From DATHTS01 sp965219305 (GTDB taxonomy: Bacteria > Acidobacteriota > Blastocatellia > Pyrinomonadales > Pyrinomonadaceae), in contig OZ244725.1 of assembly GCA_965219305.1 (NCBI GenBank), forward strand, positions 620,001-684,000: 64,000 nt of DNA, given 5' to 3'. Position numbers and translations under genes: made by a program. The notes under the pieces are model-generated. The model worked only from the letters and a program-made list of their open reading frames with translations. It made no database searches and was not told where the DNA came from. Below are positions 26,725 to 34,727 of this stretch, in pieces; the stretch's first letter is position 1; each line of letters opens with the position of its first letter.

Positions 26725-27873
26725 CTAGATTATATTATCTTTAGCTTTCACCAAATCAATAAGATTTTTAACGATATGCGTTGCGCTTTTTGGTGTGGCG
26801 AGATTTTGAACATTCTTTTTCATCATTTCGAATCTTTCTTTATCCGAAATCAACTTGTCTATTTTATAAGAAAGCACCGATAAATTATTGCATTTTATAG
26901 CACAACCGTTTTCTAGAAGATGATCGGAGTTGCGTTCTTCCTGTCCGGGAATCGGGTTGACGATGACGAAGATCAAGCCTTTTGCCAACGCTTCGCTGGT
27001 CGTTAAACCGCCGGGTTTGCCAACGATCAGATCGGACGCGGACATATATTCGTCCATCTCGCGTGTGAATCCGATGGGATGAAATTTAACTCGATTGGTG
27101 TTTAATTTTTCGTTGGCGAGTTTGTCCAGATCGTTTTTTAATTCTTCGTTGCGACCGCAGACGGCGATTATTTGAGATTCGGTTTCGAGTTCGGCTAAGG
27201 CTTCGAGCAGATTGGCGATGTTGCCGACTCCGAAACCTCCGGCGGAAACCAAGATCGTCAGTTTGTCTTTGTCCAAACCGTGTTTTTCGCGCATTTCTTG
27301 TTTGTCTTTGTGTTCGGCGAAAACAGGATCAATCGGAATGCCGGAAACGGTGATTTTTTCGGCGGGAATTCCGAGTTTTTCGAGATGGATTTTCGTTTCG
27401 TCTAATGCGACGAAATAATGTTCAAAATTATGACACAGCCACATCGCGTGCGCGTCGAAATCGGTTACGACGATTGCCTGTTTGGTGTCAATTTTATTTT
27501 TCGCCCGCAGCCAACTGATAATTTCGGCGGGCAGAAAATGCGTACAGACGGCGATGTCCGGCTTTTCTCTTTTAATGAGTTTGATAAATTTTTGAGTGTT
27601 CAGACGATCAAGCGCAAGTCGGCGGCGTTCGTTTTCCCAGGGTTTGTCCAGACTGTCATACATCCAACCGAGAACTTCCGGCATTTTGTTGACCATATCG
27701 AGATACGCTTTGCCGTAAAGCCGTCGAAAAAGCGGGTTCGTATATTCGAGAACGTCAATGTTTTTGATCTCCGCCCCCGCGTTTTGCTTTTTGAATTCCT
27801 TTTCGAGGGCATTTGCCGCGTTGATGTGTCCCGCGCCGACCGATGCTGACAATATCAAGACTTTTTTGAACAT
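26725..27873 (-). CDS. MGDG synthase/UgtP-type glycosyltransferase
   Basis: 382 residues. The N-terminal half matches the MGDG synthase domain (ILSASVGAGHINAANALEKEF; ..HFLPAEIISWL..; VVTDFDAHAMWLCHNFEHYFV), the C-terminal half the GT28 domain (SAGGFGVGNIANLLEAL, VCGRNEEL, ASDLIVGKPGGLTTSEAL). Enzymes of this family transfer galactose or glucose from UDP-sugars to diacylglycerol, making membrane glycolipids. The GH dipeptide of the acceptor loop and the KPGG nucleotide loop are present, so activity is likely. Its start is 15 bases after the stop of a lipoprotein gene, suggesting co-transcription. Sugar specificity cannot be read from the sequence. Confidence 0.88.
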   Translation of the reverse strand: MFKKVLILSASVGAGHINAANALEKEFKKQNAGAEIKNIDVLEYTNPLFRRLYGKAYLDMVNKMPEVLGWMYDSLDKPWENERRRLALDRLNTQKFIKLIKREKPDIAVCTHFLPAEIISWLRAKNKIDTKQAIVVTDFDAHAMWLCHNFEHYFVALDETKIHLEKLGIPAEKITVSGIPIDPVFAEHKDKQEMREKHGLDKDKLTILVSAGGFGVGNIANLLEALAELETESQIIAVCGRNEELKNDLDKLANEKLNTNRVKFHPIGFTREMDEYMSASDLIVGKPGGLTTSEALAKGLIFVIVNPIPGQEERNSDHLLENGCAIKCNNLSVLSYKIDKLISDKERFEMMKKNVQNLATPKSATHIVKNLIDLVKAKDNII

Positions 27874-27888
27874 ACTTTTTGAATAGAA

Positions 27889-28827
27889 CTATTTTGGGGC
27901 ATTCACCAGAAAATCATAAACGTTTGAAGTTCTCAGATTTATCATTAAATTAAAAAAGCAGCTTCCGCCGCCGTCAACTTCGATAATTTGTTTTTTCCAA
28001 TCAATATCATAACCGTTACAAAAAGCATTGACCCAAACTTCCTTTTCTTTTTTTGAATTATAGACCGGAATATATTGAAACTTATATTCTTTCAAATCTT
28101 CTATTTTGCCATATTCTTTCTGTTTTGAATTGTTTGTTTCAACGGCTTCGCTAACTAATTTTTCAATGTTTTCAATTTCGCTGTCGGACAAATTTGCTGG
28201 GCGGTTGATGCCATCGAAAATATAACGGTGCGATTCGGCTTCGTAGTTTATCACGGCAAAATTTTCGGTCTTAAGTTCTAGTTTATCTTTGTATTTGGCT
28301 TCGATTTGTTCAAATGCGGCACGGATATTTGACCAATGTTTAGCATTTTCGCCTGAAAGCGGGAAATTATCACCGTATTGAACGCCGTAAACTTTTTTGT
28401 CAAAGCTGATATTAATTCCGCTCGAACCCGCATCATAGACGATCTCTCCGCATTCATCATTTTTAATCAGATTGAATTTGTTGACGACAAAAGTTTGATA
28501 GAATTCATTTTGATCATCTTGGGAAATTTCAGCCGTGCGAATTTGTTTCTCGCGAACCTTCATCGTTACTTCTTCGACAATTATCTGATTTCCGAAAATT
28601 CTTACAGATTTGTAAGCCGGAGACATTCCGCCGTTTTCGCTGTATTTCATTTGCGTATCGGCGGGCATTTCCGGCGGCAATTCGATTTTCGGGAAATCAT
28701 TTTTTGCGTTTTTTCCTGCCTGATTTTTTGGTGAATTAGTATTTGGTAAACTGTTTCCGCACCCGAAAATTATCAACGGCGAAGCGACCGACAACATAAT
28801 CCCCAACATCAATGTGTATATTTTCAT
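27889..28827 (-). CDS. Putative lipoprotein of unknown function
   Basis: 312 residues. The N-terminus is a lipoprotein signal (KIYTLMLGIMLSVASPLIIFG|C), followed by a Asn/Lys-rich tether. Two similar halves of about 110 residues can be seen: IEVEEVTMKVREKQIRTAEISQDDQNEF-type text in the first and NRPANLSDSEIENIEKL in the second, each followed by DFLV/NVYDFLVN-like ends, suggesting an internal duplication. No known family recognised. The gene sits 15 bases upstream of the glycosyltransferase on the same strand. Confidence 0.55.
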   Translation of the reverse strand: MKIYTLMLGIMLSVASPLIIFGCGNSLPNTNSPKNQAGKNAKNDFPKIELPPEMPADTQMKYSENGGMSPAYKSVRIFGNQIIVEEVTMKVREKQIRTAEISQDDQNEFYQTFVVNKFNLIKNDECGEIVYDAGSSGINISFDKKVYGVQYGDNFPLSGENAKHWSNIRAAFEQIEAKYKDKLELKTENFAVINYEAESHRYIFDGINRPANLSDSEIENIEKLVSEAVETNNSKQKEYGKIEDLKEYKFQYIPVYNSKKEKEVWVNAFCNGYDIDWKKQIIEVDGGGSCFFNLMINLRTSNVYDFLVNAPK

Positions 28828-28929
28828 AATTGTTATTCTCCGCGTTTATTTATCACAGATTGACACAACAGAACGTAATACAAAAAGGAATTTGTAACAA
28901 CAGAGAGATTGAAATTTTTAGATTACACC

Positions 28930-29340
28930 TTAATTTCCGATTCCGCCGACCGATCTGAATTTTTTGTAAAATTGCTCGTGGTGTCCCCAAGTCAAATCCT
29001 GATGACATTGCCAGGCGTGAGTTAGTTCGTGTTTGAGAATGTTGACGAGTTGTTTTTGATTGGCTTTTTCGTAAAAGACATTTTTGACGAAAATTTCCGG
29101 TTTGTCTTTTTTACTGCAAGTCGTATAAGCAACGCCGCGTTCGGTGTTCGTGCCTTCTTTGTTGATAATTTCGTCCGACAAATAAACCGGAACAAGCGGC
29201 ATTTCTCCGAATAATTTTACCAAACGGTCGGTTTGTCCTTGTAATTTGAAATCACGCCGATGCTGTTTTTCCGGTTCTTTAACTTTCGGTGTTGCCGACG
29301 GCTGAGGTTGAGAAACGGCGGGCTGTTCATTCGGTTTCAA
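28930..29340 (-). CDS. HExxH zincin-like protein, start uncertain
   Basis: At least 136 residues from a TTG at 29340. It carries LKHELTHAW near residue 104 and the later WGHHEQFYKKF, as in small zincin-type metallopeptidases of the SprT/M48-related group. Reading further upstream in the same frame gives FFITAVFIILVSIIVFLYL, a convincing signal anchor, but no ATG, GTG or TTG precedes it before a stop, close to the end of asnS and a run of nine T (minus strand). The true start could be a rare codon or the 5' end may be frameshifted. Function as a secreted or anchored protease is inference. Confidence 0.6.
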   Translation of the reverse strand: MKPNEQPAVSQPQPSATPKVKEPEKQHRRDFKLQGQTDRLVKLFGEMPLVPVYLSDEIINKEGTNTERGVAYTTCSKKDKPEIFVKNVFYEKANQKQLVNILKHELTHAWQCHQDLTWGHHEQFYKKFRSVGGIGN

Positions 29341-29417
29341 ATATAGAAAAACTATTATCGAAACAAGAATTATAAAGACCGCCGTTATAAAAAACTTCGA
29401 GAAAAAAAAACTTTATT

Positions 29418-30728
29418 TTAAGGTTTCAAACGATAAAGCATACGCGGGAACGGAATCGCTTCGCGGACGTGTTCGATGCCGCACATCCACGCGGTTGCGC
29501 GTTCGATTCCCATTCCGAAACCGGCGTGCGGAACCGCGCCGTAACGCCGCAAATCAAGATACCATTCAAACGATTCTTTCGGCAGATTGTGTTTTTCGAT
29601 CTGCTGTTCGAGAAATTCCAGATCAATCGCGCGTTCGCCGCCACCGATGATTTCGCCGAAACCTTCGGGCGCGAGCAAGTCGCAGCCGAGCGCGAGTTCG
29701 GGTCGGTCTTTGTCGCGTTCAAAGTAAAACGCTTTGATTTCCGTCGGGAAATGATGAACGAAAACCGGCTGACCGAATTGGCTGGAAAGATAAGTTTCGT
29801 CCGGCGCGCCGAAGTCGCCGCCCCATTCGAAATCGTTTTCGAGTTCGCCTTTCTGATGACCTTCTTTTAACATTTCGACCGCTTTATCGTAATGAATGCG
29901 CGGGAACGGCGATTTGATATTTTCCAAAATCGAAACGTCGCGCTCTAAAGTTTCGAGTTCTTCGCGGCGGTCATTTAAAACTCTGCCGACGATGAACATA
30001 ATTAATTGTTCGCCCAAATCCATCACGTCCGAAAGATGCGCGTAAGCCATTTCCGGTTCGACCATCCAAAATTCCGTCAGATGGCGGCGCGTTTTAGACT
30101 TTTCGGCGCGAAAAGTCGGACCGAAAGCGTAACTTTTCCCGAACGCGGCGGCGGTCGCTTCGTTGTAAAGCTGTCCGCTCTGCGTCAAATACGCTTTGTC
30201 GTGTCCGAAATAATCAACTTCAAAAAGCGTCGAAGTTCCTTCGCAAGCGGCGGGCGTAAATATCGGCGTGTCGGCTAAAATAAAGCCGTTTTCGTCAAAA
30301 AAATCGCGCGTCGCTTTGATGACCGTATGACGAACTTTTAAAACCGCGTGTTGTTTCTTCGAGCGAATCCAAAGATGGCGGTTGTCCATCAAAAATTCCG
30401 TTCCGTGTTCTTTCGGCGTGATCGGGTATTCCGAAGCGTTCTGCAAAACTTCAAGTCCGGTAACGTCAATTTCCACGCCGATTGACGAGCGCGAATCTTC
30501 TTTGACCGTGCCTGTAACGATGATCGAAGATTCTTGCCCCAAACCTTTCGCGTTTTCAAAAACGGCTTCATCGTTACCCTTGAAAACGACGCACTGCACG
30601 ATTCCCGTGCCGTCACGCAACTGCATAAAGACGAGTTTTCCACTCGAACGCGAGTTGTAAAGCCAACCCTTCAATGTAACTTCTTCGCCGATGTGATCTT
30701 TTAATTCGTTGATATATGTCTGATTCAT
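29418..30728 (-). CDS. asnS: Asparaginyl-tRNA synthetase
   Basis: 436 residues, normal AsnRS length. An N-terminal OB-fold anticodon-binding domain (VTLKGWLYNSRSSGKLVFMQ.., about 15-110) precedes the class II catalytic core: RHTVIKATRDFFDENGF, TPAACEGTSTLFEVDYFG, YLTQSGQLYNEA, motif 2 FRAEKSKTRRHLTEFWMVEPE-like region and motif 3 GFGMGIERATAWMCG. It charges tRNA-Asn with asparagine, so Asn-tRNA is made directly in this organism. It is the last gene of a minus-strand run that begins with the nucleotidyltransferase pair; the TPR lipoprotein stop codon is 25 bases upstream. Confidence 0.95.
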   Translation of the reverse strand: MNQTYINELKDHIGEEVTLKGWLYNSRSSGKLVFMQLRDGTGIVQCVVFKGNDEAVFENAKGLGQESSIIVTGTVKEDSRSSIGVEIDVTGLEVLQNASEYPITPKEHGTEFLMDNRHLWIRSKKQHAVLKVRHTVIKATRDFFDENGFILADTPIFTPAACEGTSTLFEVDYFGHDKAYLTQSGQLYNEATAAAFGKSYAFGPTFRAEKSKTRRHLTEFWMVEPEMAYAHLSDVMDLGEQLIMFIVGRVLNDRREELETLERDVSILENIKSPFPRIHYDKAVEMLKEGHQKGELENDFEWGGDFGAPDETYLSSQFGQPVFVHHFPTEIKAFYFERDKDRPELALGCDLLAPEGFGEIIGGGERAIDLEFLEQQIEKHNLPKESFEWYLDLRRYGAVPHAGFGMGIERATAWMCGIEHVREAIPFPRMLYRLKP

Positions 30729-30752
30729 TTATTTATAATTCGATAATTATCT

Positions 30753-31607
30753 TTAATTTGATTTTTTACTTTCTAATTCTTTTGCTTTCGCTTCGTCTTT
30801 TTCCGCTAACTCCGTTTTGCCGATTTCCTTATATATCGAAGCGCGGTATCTGTAAAGATGTGGTTTGCTTGGATCAATTTCGATTGATTTAGATAAATCA
30901 GAAATTGCCTTTTCATTATCGCCTTTAAGTTTGTAAGCTACAGCACGGCTGTTATATGCGGCATTAAAAGCGGGTAATTGAATCGCTTTGTCTAATTCTG
31001 CGATACCTTTGTCAAACTCTTTAAAAACAGTCGCAAGCATTGAGCCGTGTCTGAAATACGCTGTTGCCATTTTGGGTTCTAATTCGATGGCTTTTGCGAA
31101 ATCTTCCAACGCTTTTTTGTTGTCTTCTTGGTATTCGTAATAAATTCCTCTGCTGAGATAAGCCGAGGCGAACTTAGAGTCTAACTTCAATGCTTGATTG
31201 TAAAGTTTTAACGCTTGATCGTCTAAACGAGGAATCATTAACAAATCGCCTTGAATGACCAACGCATATTTGTTGTTTGGATATGTTTTTGAAGCTGTTT
31301 CATAAGCAAAATAAATTGCGCCATAGTCGGGAGACAGTTGTTCAGCTTTTACAAAGTCGGCTTGCTTTTCTTTATGTTTGTTTTGAAAGAAGTAAACATT
31401 TGCTCTGCCCCAATAAGCCGGAGCATATTCGGGGTTCGCTTCGATGGATTTGTTCAAAAAGTTAAGCTGACACTCTAAATCTTTACATTCATAAGCCTGA
31501 AAGAAATACTTTTCCGCACTTGTTTGACCATTTGCACAGGATATAAATAAACAAATAGTGAAAAATAACAAAATGGCTTTGAGTTGTTTGATATATATCT
31601 GATTCAT
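30753..31607 (-). CDS. TPR lipoprotein
   Basis: 284 residues. A signal peptide with a lipobox (FTICLFISC) is followed by about seven tetratricopeptide repeats (for example YAPAYWGRANVYFFQNKHKE, ALEDFAKAIELEPKMATAYF, AISDLSKSIEIDPSKPHLYR). TPRs form superhelical scaffolds for protein binding in the periplasm or at a membrane face. There is no catalytic motif. Interestingly the first eight residues (MNQIYIKQL) resemble those of the downstream asnS (MNQTYINEL), but see the rejected observations. It lies 6 bases after the nucleotidyltransferase gene. Confidence 0.8.
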   Translation of the reverse strand: MNQIYIKQLKAILLFFTICLFISCANGQTSAEKYFFQAYECKDLECQLNFLNKSIEANPEYAPAYWGRANVYFFQNKHKEKQADFVKAEQLSPDYGAIYFAYETASKTYPNNKYALVIQGDLLMIPRLDDQALKLYNQALKLDSKFASAYLSRGIYYEYQEDNKKALEDFAKAIELEPKMATAYFRHGSMLATVFKEFDKGIAELDKAIQLPAFNAAYNSRAVAYKLKGDNEKAISDLSKSIEIDPSKPHLYRYRASIYKEIGKTELAEKDEAKAKELESKKSN

Positions 31608-31613
31608 ACTGTG

Positions 31614-32174
31614 TTAAATATAATCTTCTCTTAAATTTCCTAAATTCGTTAAAATTTTCAGTTCTCCTTTTAATTCTACCAAAGGTTTTAGTTTGTCATA
31701 AACGTAATGCCAATCGAGGTTTTTCCTTTTTATCAAAATTCCGCTAATGTCATTCCAATCTTTTCCTCTCGCGGCAAATGACTTTAAGACAATTAAATCT
31801 TCGGCGGAACAAATATTCAAGCAATACTCTTTAAAATACTTTTGATATGCGGCGCGTTCGATCATCTCTTTTTCAAAATCATACGCGCCGAGCGAAATAT
31901 CTATGCCGATGCCGTTTTCGGTTTCGAGCAATAAAACACGATTCTTTAACGCAAACTCTTTCGCATCTTCGATCCTGCCGTTGAACTTTTCGAGAAGTTT
32001 ATCAATATAAACTTCCTCGTTTTCAAATCCGGTGAATATAGTCAGATCAATGTCTTTTGTCAGACGCGCTTCGCCCCAAAACAGCAATGCGAGACTGCCG
32101 ATGAAACAAAATTGCCATTTCTGTTCTTCGCAAAAAAGCTGCACATCCGCCGCTGTCGAGATCAAGGTTTGCAT
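31614..32174 (-). CDS. AbiEii/MNT-type nucleotidyltransferase
   Basis: 186 residues. The nucleotidyltransferase signature FIGSLALLFWGEARLTKDIDL (read as hG[SG]..D.D) lies near residues 24-45, and a later DIS aspartate (GIGIDISLGAYD) could be the third metal ligand. A helical C-terminal part (CSAEDLIVLKSFAARGKDWNDI) follows. Proteins of this group include AbiEii toxins and minimal nucleotidyltransferases that modify tRNA or protein partners. It overlaps the stop of the small gene upstream by 13 bases, a classic sign of a two-gene toxin-antitoxin or antitoxin-like unit. Confidence 0.75.
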   Translation of the reverse strand: MQTLISTAADVQLFCEEQKWQFCFIGSLALLFWGEARLTKDIDLTIFTGFENEEVYIDKLLEKFNGRIEDAKEFALKNRVLLLETENGIGIDISLGAYDFEKEMIERAAYQKYFKEYCLNICSAEDLIVLKSFAARGKDWNDISGILIKRKNLDWHYVYDKLKPLVELKGELKILTNLGNLREDYI

Positions 32175-32389
32175 AAAGTTTTTGCGAGTATTTTGTGAAA
32201 TTCCACCAATCCCGAAGTCATTTTGTTCGGCGAAAGATTGAGCGATACGAGAAAAACTTCTTCAAATGCGGCGAGCGAATCTTCGAGATTTGAATCGCGG
32301 ATGTCGTTTTGCCGCATATTCTCCAGAATCGCGCCCGTCCGCTTCCATCGTTCAACGTATAAACTCAACGGCTTCTTGTCTTTCTCCAT
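32162..32389 (-). CDS. Small helical protein paired with the nucleotidyltransferase
   Basis: 75 residues from the ATG at 32389 (GTG at 32410 would add 7). Composition is charged and helical: MEKDKKPLSLYVERWKRTGA, then IRDSNLEDSLAAFEEVFLVS. No DNA-binding motif is evident. The stop lies 13 bases inside the nucleotidyltransferase gene, so the two are translated together. It is a candidate partner or antitoxin; the family is not recognised. Confidence 0.6.
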   Translation of the reverse strand: MEKDKKPLSLYVERWKRTGAILENMRQNDIRDSNLEDSLAAFEEVFLVSLNLSPNKMTSGLVEFHKILAKTLCKP

Positions 32390-32483
32390 AAACGTAGAAA
32401 ATCTTATCACAAATTCACACGAATTTTTATTCGTTTTTGTAAGATTTGACTTATCGCAAACAGACGCGCAAATTTTAATTTAA

Positions 32484-34334
32484 ATGGCTGAAGAGAAAAA
32501 GAAAAAGGTTAATTATTCCAAAGCGTGGCGCGAAGCGAAGATTTTAGTGTGGAATTATCGCTGGCGTTTAATTCTCGGTCTCGCGCTGATGCTCGTCAGT
32601 CGCGGCGCGGGATTCGTTTTGCCGTCTTCGACGAAGTATTTGGTTGATGATGTTTTCGGGCAAGGGCAATATTATCTGCTGAAATGGATCGCGCTCGCCG
32701 TCGGGATTTCGACGTTGATTCAGGCGGTTACGTCGTTTACGCTGTCGCAGGTTTTGGGCGTGGCGGCGCAAAGGGCGATCACCGAGATGCGGAAACGGAT
32801 TCAGGCGCACATCGAACGTCTGCCGGTTTCTTATTTCGATTCGACGCAGACGGGACAGCTCATTTCGCGGATTATGCGCGACGCGGAAGGCATCAGAAAT
32901 CTCGTCGGCACGGGTTTGGGGCAGATCGTCGGCGGACTTTTGTCCGCGCTCGTTTCGCTCGTGTTTTTGTTTTATTTGAACTGGCAAATTACGCTGATAA
33001 TTCTCGTGGTTCTCGGCGCGTTCGGATTCGTGATGAGCTACGCATTCAAACAGCTTCGTCCGCTTTTTCGTGATCGGGGCGCGATCGAGGCGAATGTTAC
33101 GGGACGTTTGACGGAAGGTTTGGGCGGAATTCGCATCGTCAAAGCATACACGGCGGAAAAGCGCGAAGATTTGAGTTTTGCGCGGAACATTCACGGATTA
33201 TTCCGCAACATCGCCAAATCCGTCACGGGCGTTTCGGCGACGGGCGCGTTTGCGTCGGTCATTATCGGCGCGATCTCGGTCGTGATGATCTATTTCGGCG
33301 GAAATGCGGTCGTCGCAAATTTGCAGAATCCGGCGACCGGAATGAGTTCGGGCGATTTTACGATGTATATCGCGTTTACGATTTTTATGGTCATTCCGAT
33401 TGTTGACTTAGCAAATATCGGCACGCAGATTACCGAGGCGTTTGCCGGACTTGACCGCATCAGCGAAGTTTTCGATATGACGACCGAAGACGATGCGGAC
33501 AAAACAAAAGCCGGTTTAGAGCGCATCGAAGGCACGATTGATTTTCAAAACATCTTTTTCGAGTATGAAGAAGGCGTTCCCGTTTTAAAGGACGTTTCGT
33601 TTCATTCGGAAGCGGGACAGACGACCGCGCTGGTCGGCTCATCAGGTTCGGGAAAATCCACGATTCTAAGTCTCGTGTTGAATTTTATCCAACCGAACAA
33701 AGGAAAGATATTAATTGACGGAAAAGATTTACAGACCGTAAAACTGCGCGATTATCGCTCGCAGCTCGGCGTTGTTTTGCAGGAGAATTTTCTTTTCGCG
33801 GGAACGATTATCGAAAATTTGAGATTTGCCAATCCGCACGCCGATCTCGAACAGATAAAGGAAATGTGCAAAATCGCCAATGCCGACGAGTTTATCGAGA
33901 AATTTCCCGATGGCTACGATACGGTCGTCGGCGAACGCGGCGTAAAACTTTCCGGCGGTCAGCGGCAGAGACTCGCAATCGCCCGCGCACTTCTGGCAAA
34001 TCCGCGAATTTTGATCTTAGACGAAGCGACTTCGAGCCTTGATTCCGAAAGCGAAGCGTTGATTCAGGAAGGTTTGAACAATCTCCGAAAGGGAAGAACG
34101 ACGTTCGTCATCGCGCACAGACTTTCGACCATTCGCGCCGCCGATCAGATTCTAGTCGTCGAAGCAGGCGAGATAGTCGAACGCGGAACGCACGACCAAC
34201 TGATCGCAATGAACGGGCGTTATAAACAGCTTTACGACAAACAATACAGTTTCGAGCAGAATCTGTTTGTCAATCCGGGCGAAGATTTTACGACGAACGC
34301 GGCAAAAGATGTGGCGCGGAAAAGTTCGATTTAA
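32484..34334 (+). CDS. ABC exporter, MsbA/BmrA-type half transporter
   Basis: 616 residues. A six-helix transmembrane domain (about 30-330, e.g. ILGLALMLVSRGAGFVLPSS, IVGGLLSALVSLVFLFYLNW) is fused to a nucleotide-binding domain with Walker A GSSGSGKST (about 387), Q-loop VVLQENF, signature LSGGQRQRLAIARA and Walker B ILILDEATSSLDS, and H-loop IAHRLSTIRAADQ. Homodimeric exporters of this class flip lipids such as lipid A or export hydrophobic drugs. With lptD in the window a lipid A-flippase role is plausible but drug export is equally possible. The gene is isolated, followed by a repeat-rich gap, and starts at ATG 32484 without a strong ribosome binding site. Confidence 0.9.
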   Translation: MAEEKKKKVNYSKAWREAKILVWNYRWRLILGLALMLVSRGAGFVLPSSTKYLVDDVFGQGQYYLLKWIALAVGISTLIQAVTSFTLSQVLGVAAQRAITEMRKRIQAHIERLPVSYFDSTQTGQLISRIMRDAEGIRNLVGTGLGQIVGGLLSALVSLVFLFYLNWQITLIILVVLGAFGFVMSYAFKQLRPLFRDRGAIEANVTGRLTEGLGGIRIVKAYTAEKREDLSFARNIHGLFRNIAKSVTGVSATGAFASVIIGAISVVMIYFGGNAVVANLQNPATGMSSGDFTMYIAFTIFMVIPIVDLANIGTQITEAFAGLDRISEVFDMTTEDDADKTKAGLERIEGTIDFQNIFFEYEEGVPVLKDVSFHSEAGQTTALVGSSGSGKSTILSLVLNFIQPNKGKILIDGKDLQTVKLRDYRSQLGVVLQENFLFAGTIIENLRFANPHADLEQIKEMCKIANADEFIEKFPDGYDTVVGERGVKLSGGQRQRLAIARALLANPRILILDEATSSLDSESEALIQEGLNNLRKGRTTFVIAHRLSTIRAADQILVVEAGEIVERGTHDQLIAMNGRYKQLYDKQYSFEQNLFVNPGEDFTTNAAKDVARKSSI

Positions 34335-34396
34335 TGTTTATTATCAAATATGTATAGGCTTGTCTGGAACAATTTAAGAGTGAGTGTGCGGGTTTG

Positions 34397-34495
34397 ATCT
34401 ATCAATTATCAATTTTCATCTTTTATCCATATCGTTAGTTTTTAAATAAATTACTAAAAATATAATTGACAGATGAAAGTTGATAATTGATAGAT
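34397..34495. repeat. Long inverted repeat of heptameric units
   Basis: Bases 34397-34421 and 34471-34495 form a 25-bp inverted repeat with one mismatch, separated by 49 bases of A/T-rich DNA. Both arms are built from seven-base units (ATCTATC, AATTATC, AATTTTC). It lies between the convergent exporter and pntB genes and could form a large stem-loop in RNA from either strand. Confidence 0.7.
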
Positions 34496-34587
34496 TTTCC
34501 TTTATCAATACTTAATTTGTTTTGACTGATCTTTTATTCAAAATTGAGATAATTCAGACAATATCTCAGCAATATCTAAACGAAAAT

Positions 34588-34671
34588 ATGACGCAGCAAA
34601 CTTGCCGGATGACGCAGCAAACTTGCCGGATGACACGGCAAAGTTGCCGGATGACACGGCAAAGTTGCCGG
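34588..34671. repeat. 21-bp tandem repeat (4 units)
   Basis: Four direct copies of a 21-base unit start ATGACGCAGCAAACTTGCCG (two copies) and then ATGACACGGCAAAGTTGCCG (two copies). The latter contain the perfect palindrome CGGCAA-AG-TTGCCG. Since 21 is a multiple of three, all frames on this strand stay open across the repeat; one gives a 34-residue ORF (repeat MTQQTCR/MTRQSCR) starting at 34588, another PDDTAKL repeats. No ribosome binding site is seen. It lies 57 bases from the pntB stop, between convergent genes. Confidence 0.85.
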
Positions 34672-34727
34672 ATGATGTTTCCAGTCGGTTAGATGACATT
34701 TCCGATGTGCCGCGTCATCAAATTATC

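Noticed and set aside
26647..26883. 78-codon plus-strand ORF at 26.7 kb
   Set aside because: Starts inside the MITE-like element and runs antisense to the glycosyltransferase gene.
30700..31607. Similar first codons of asnS (MNQTYINEL) and the TPR lipoprotein (MNQIYIKQL)
   Set aside because: About 19 of 21 bases match, but the similarity ends after eight codons and the proteins are otherwise unrelated; probably chance or a tiny duplication.
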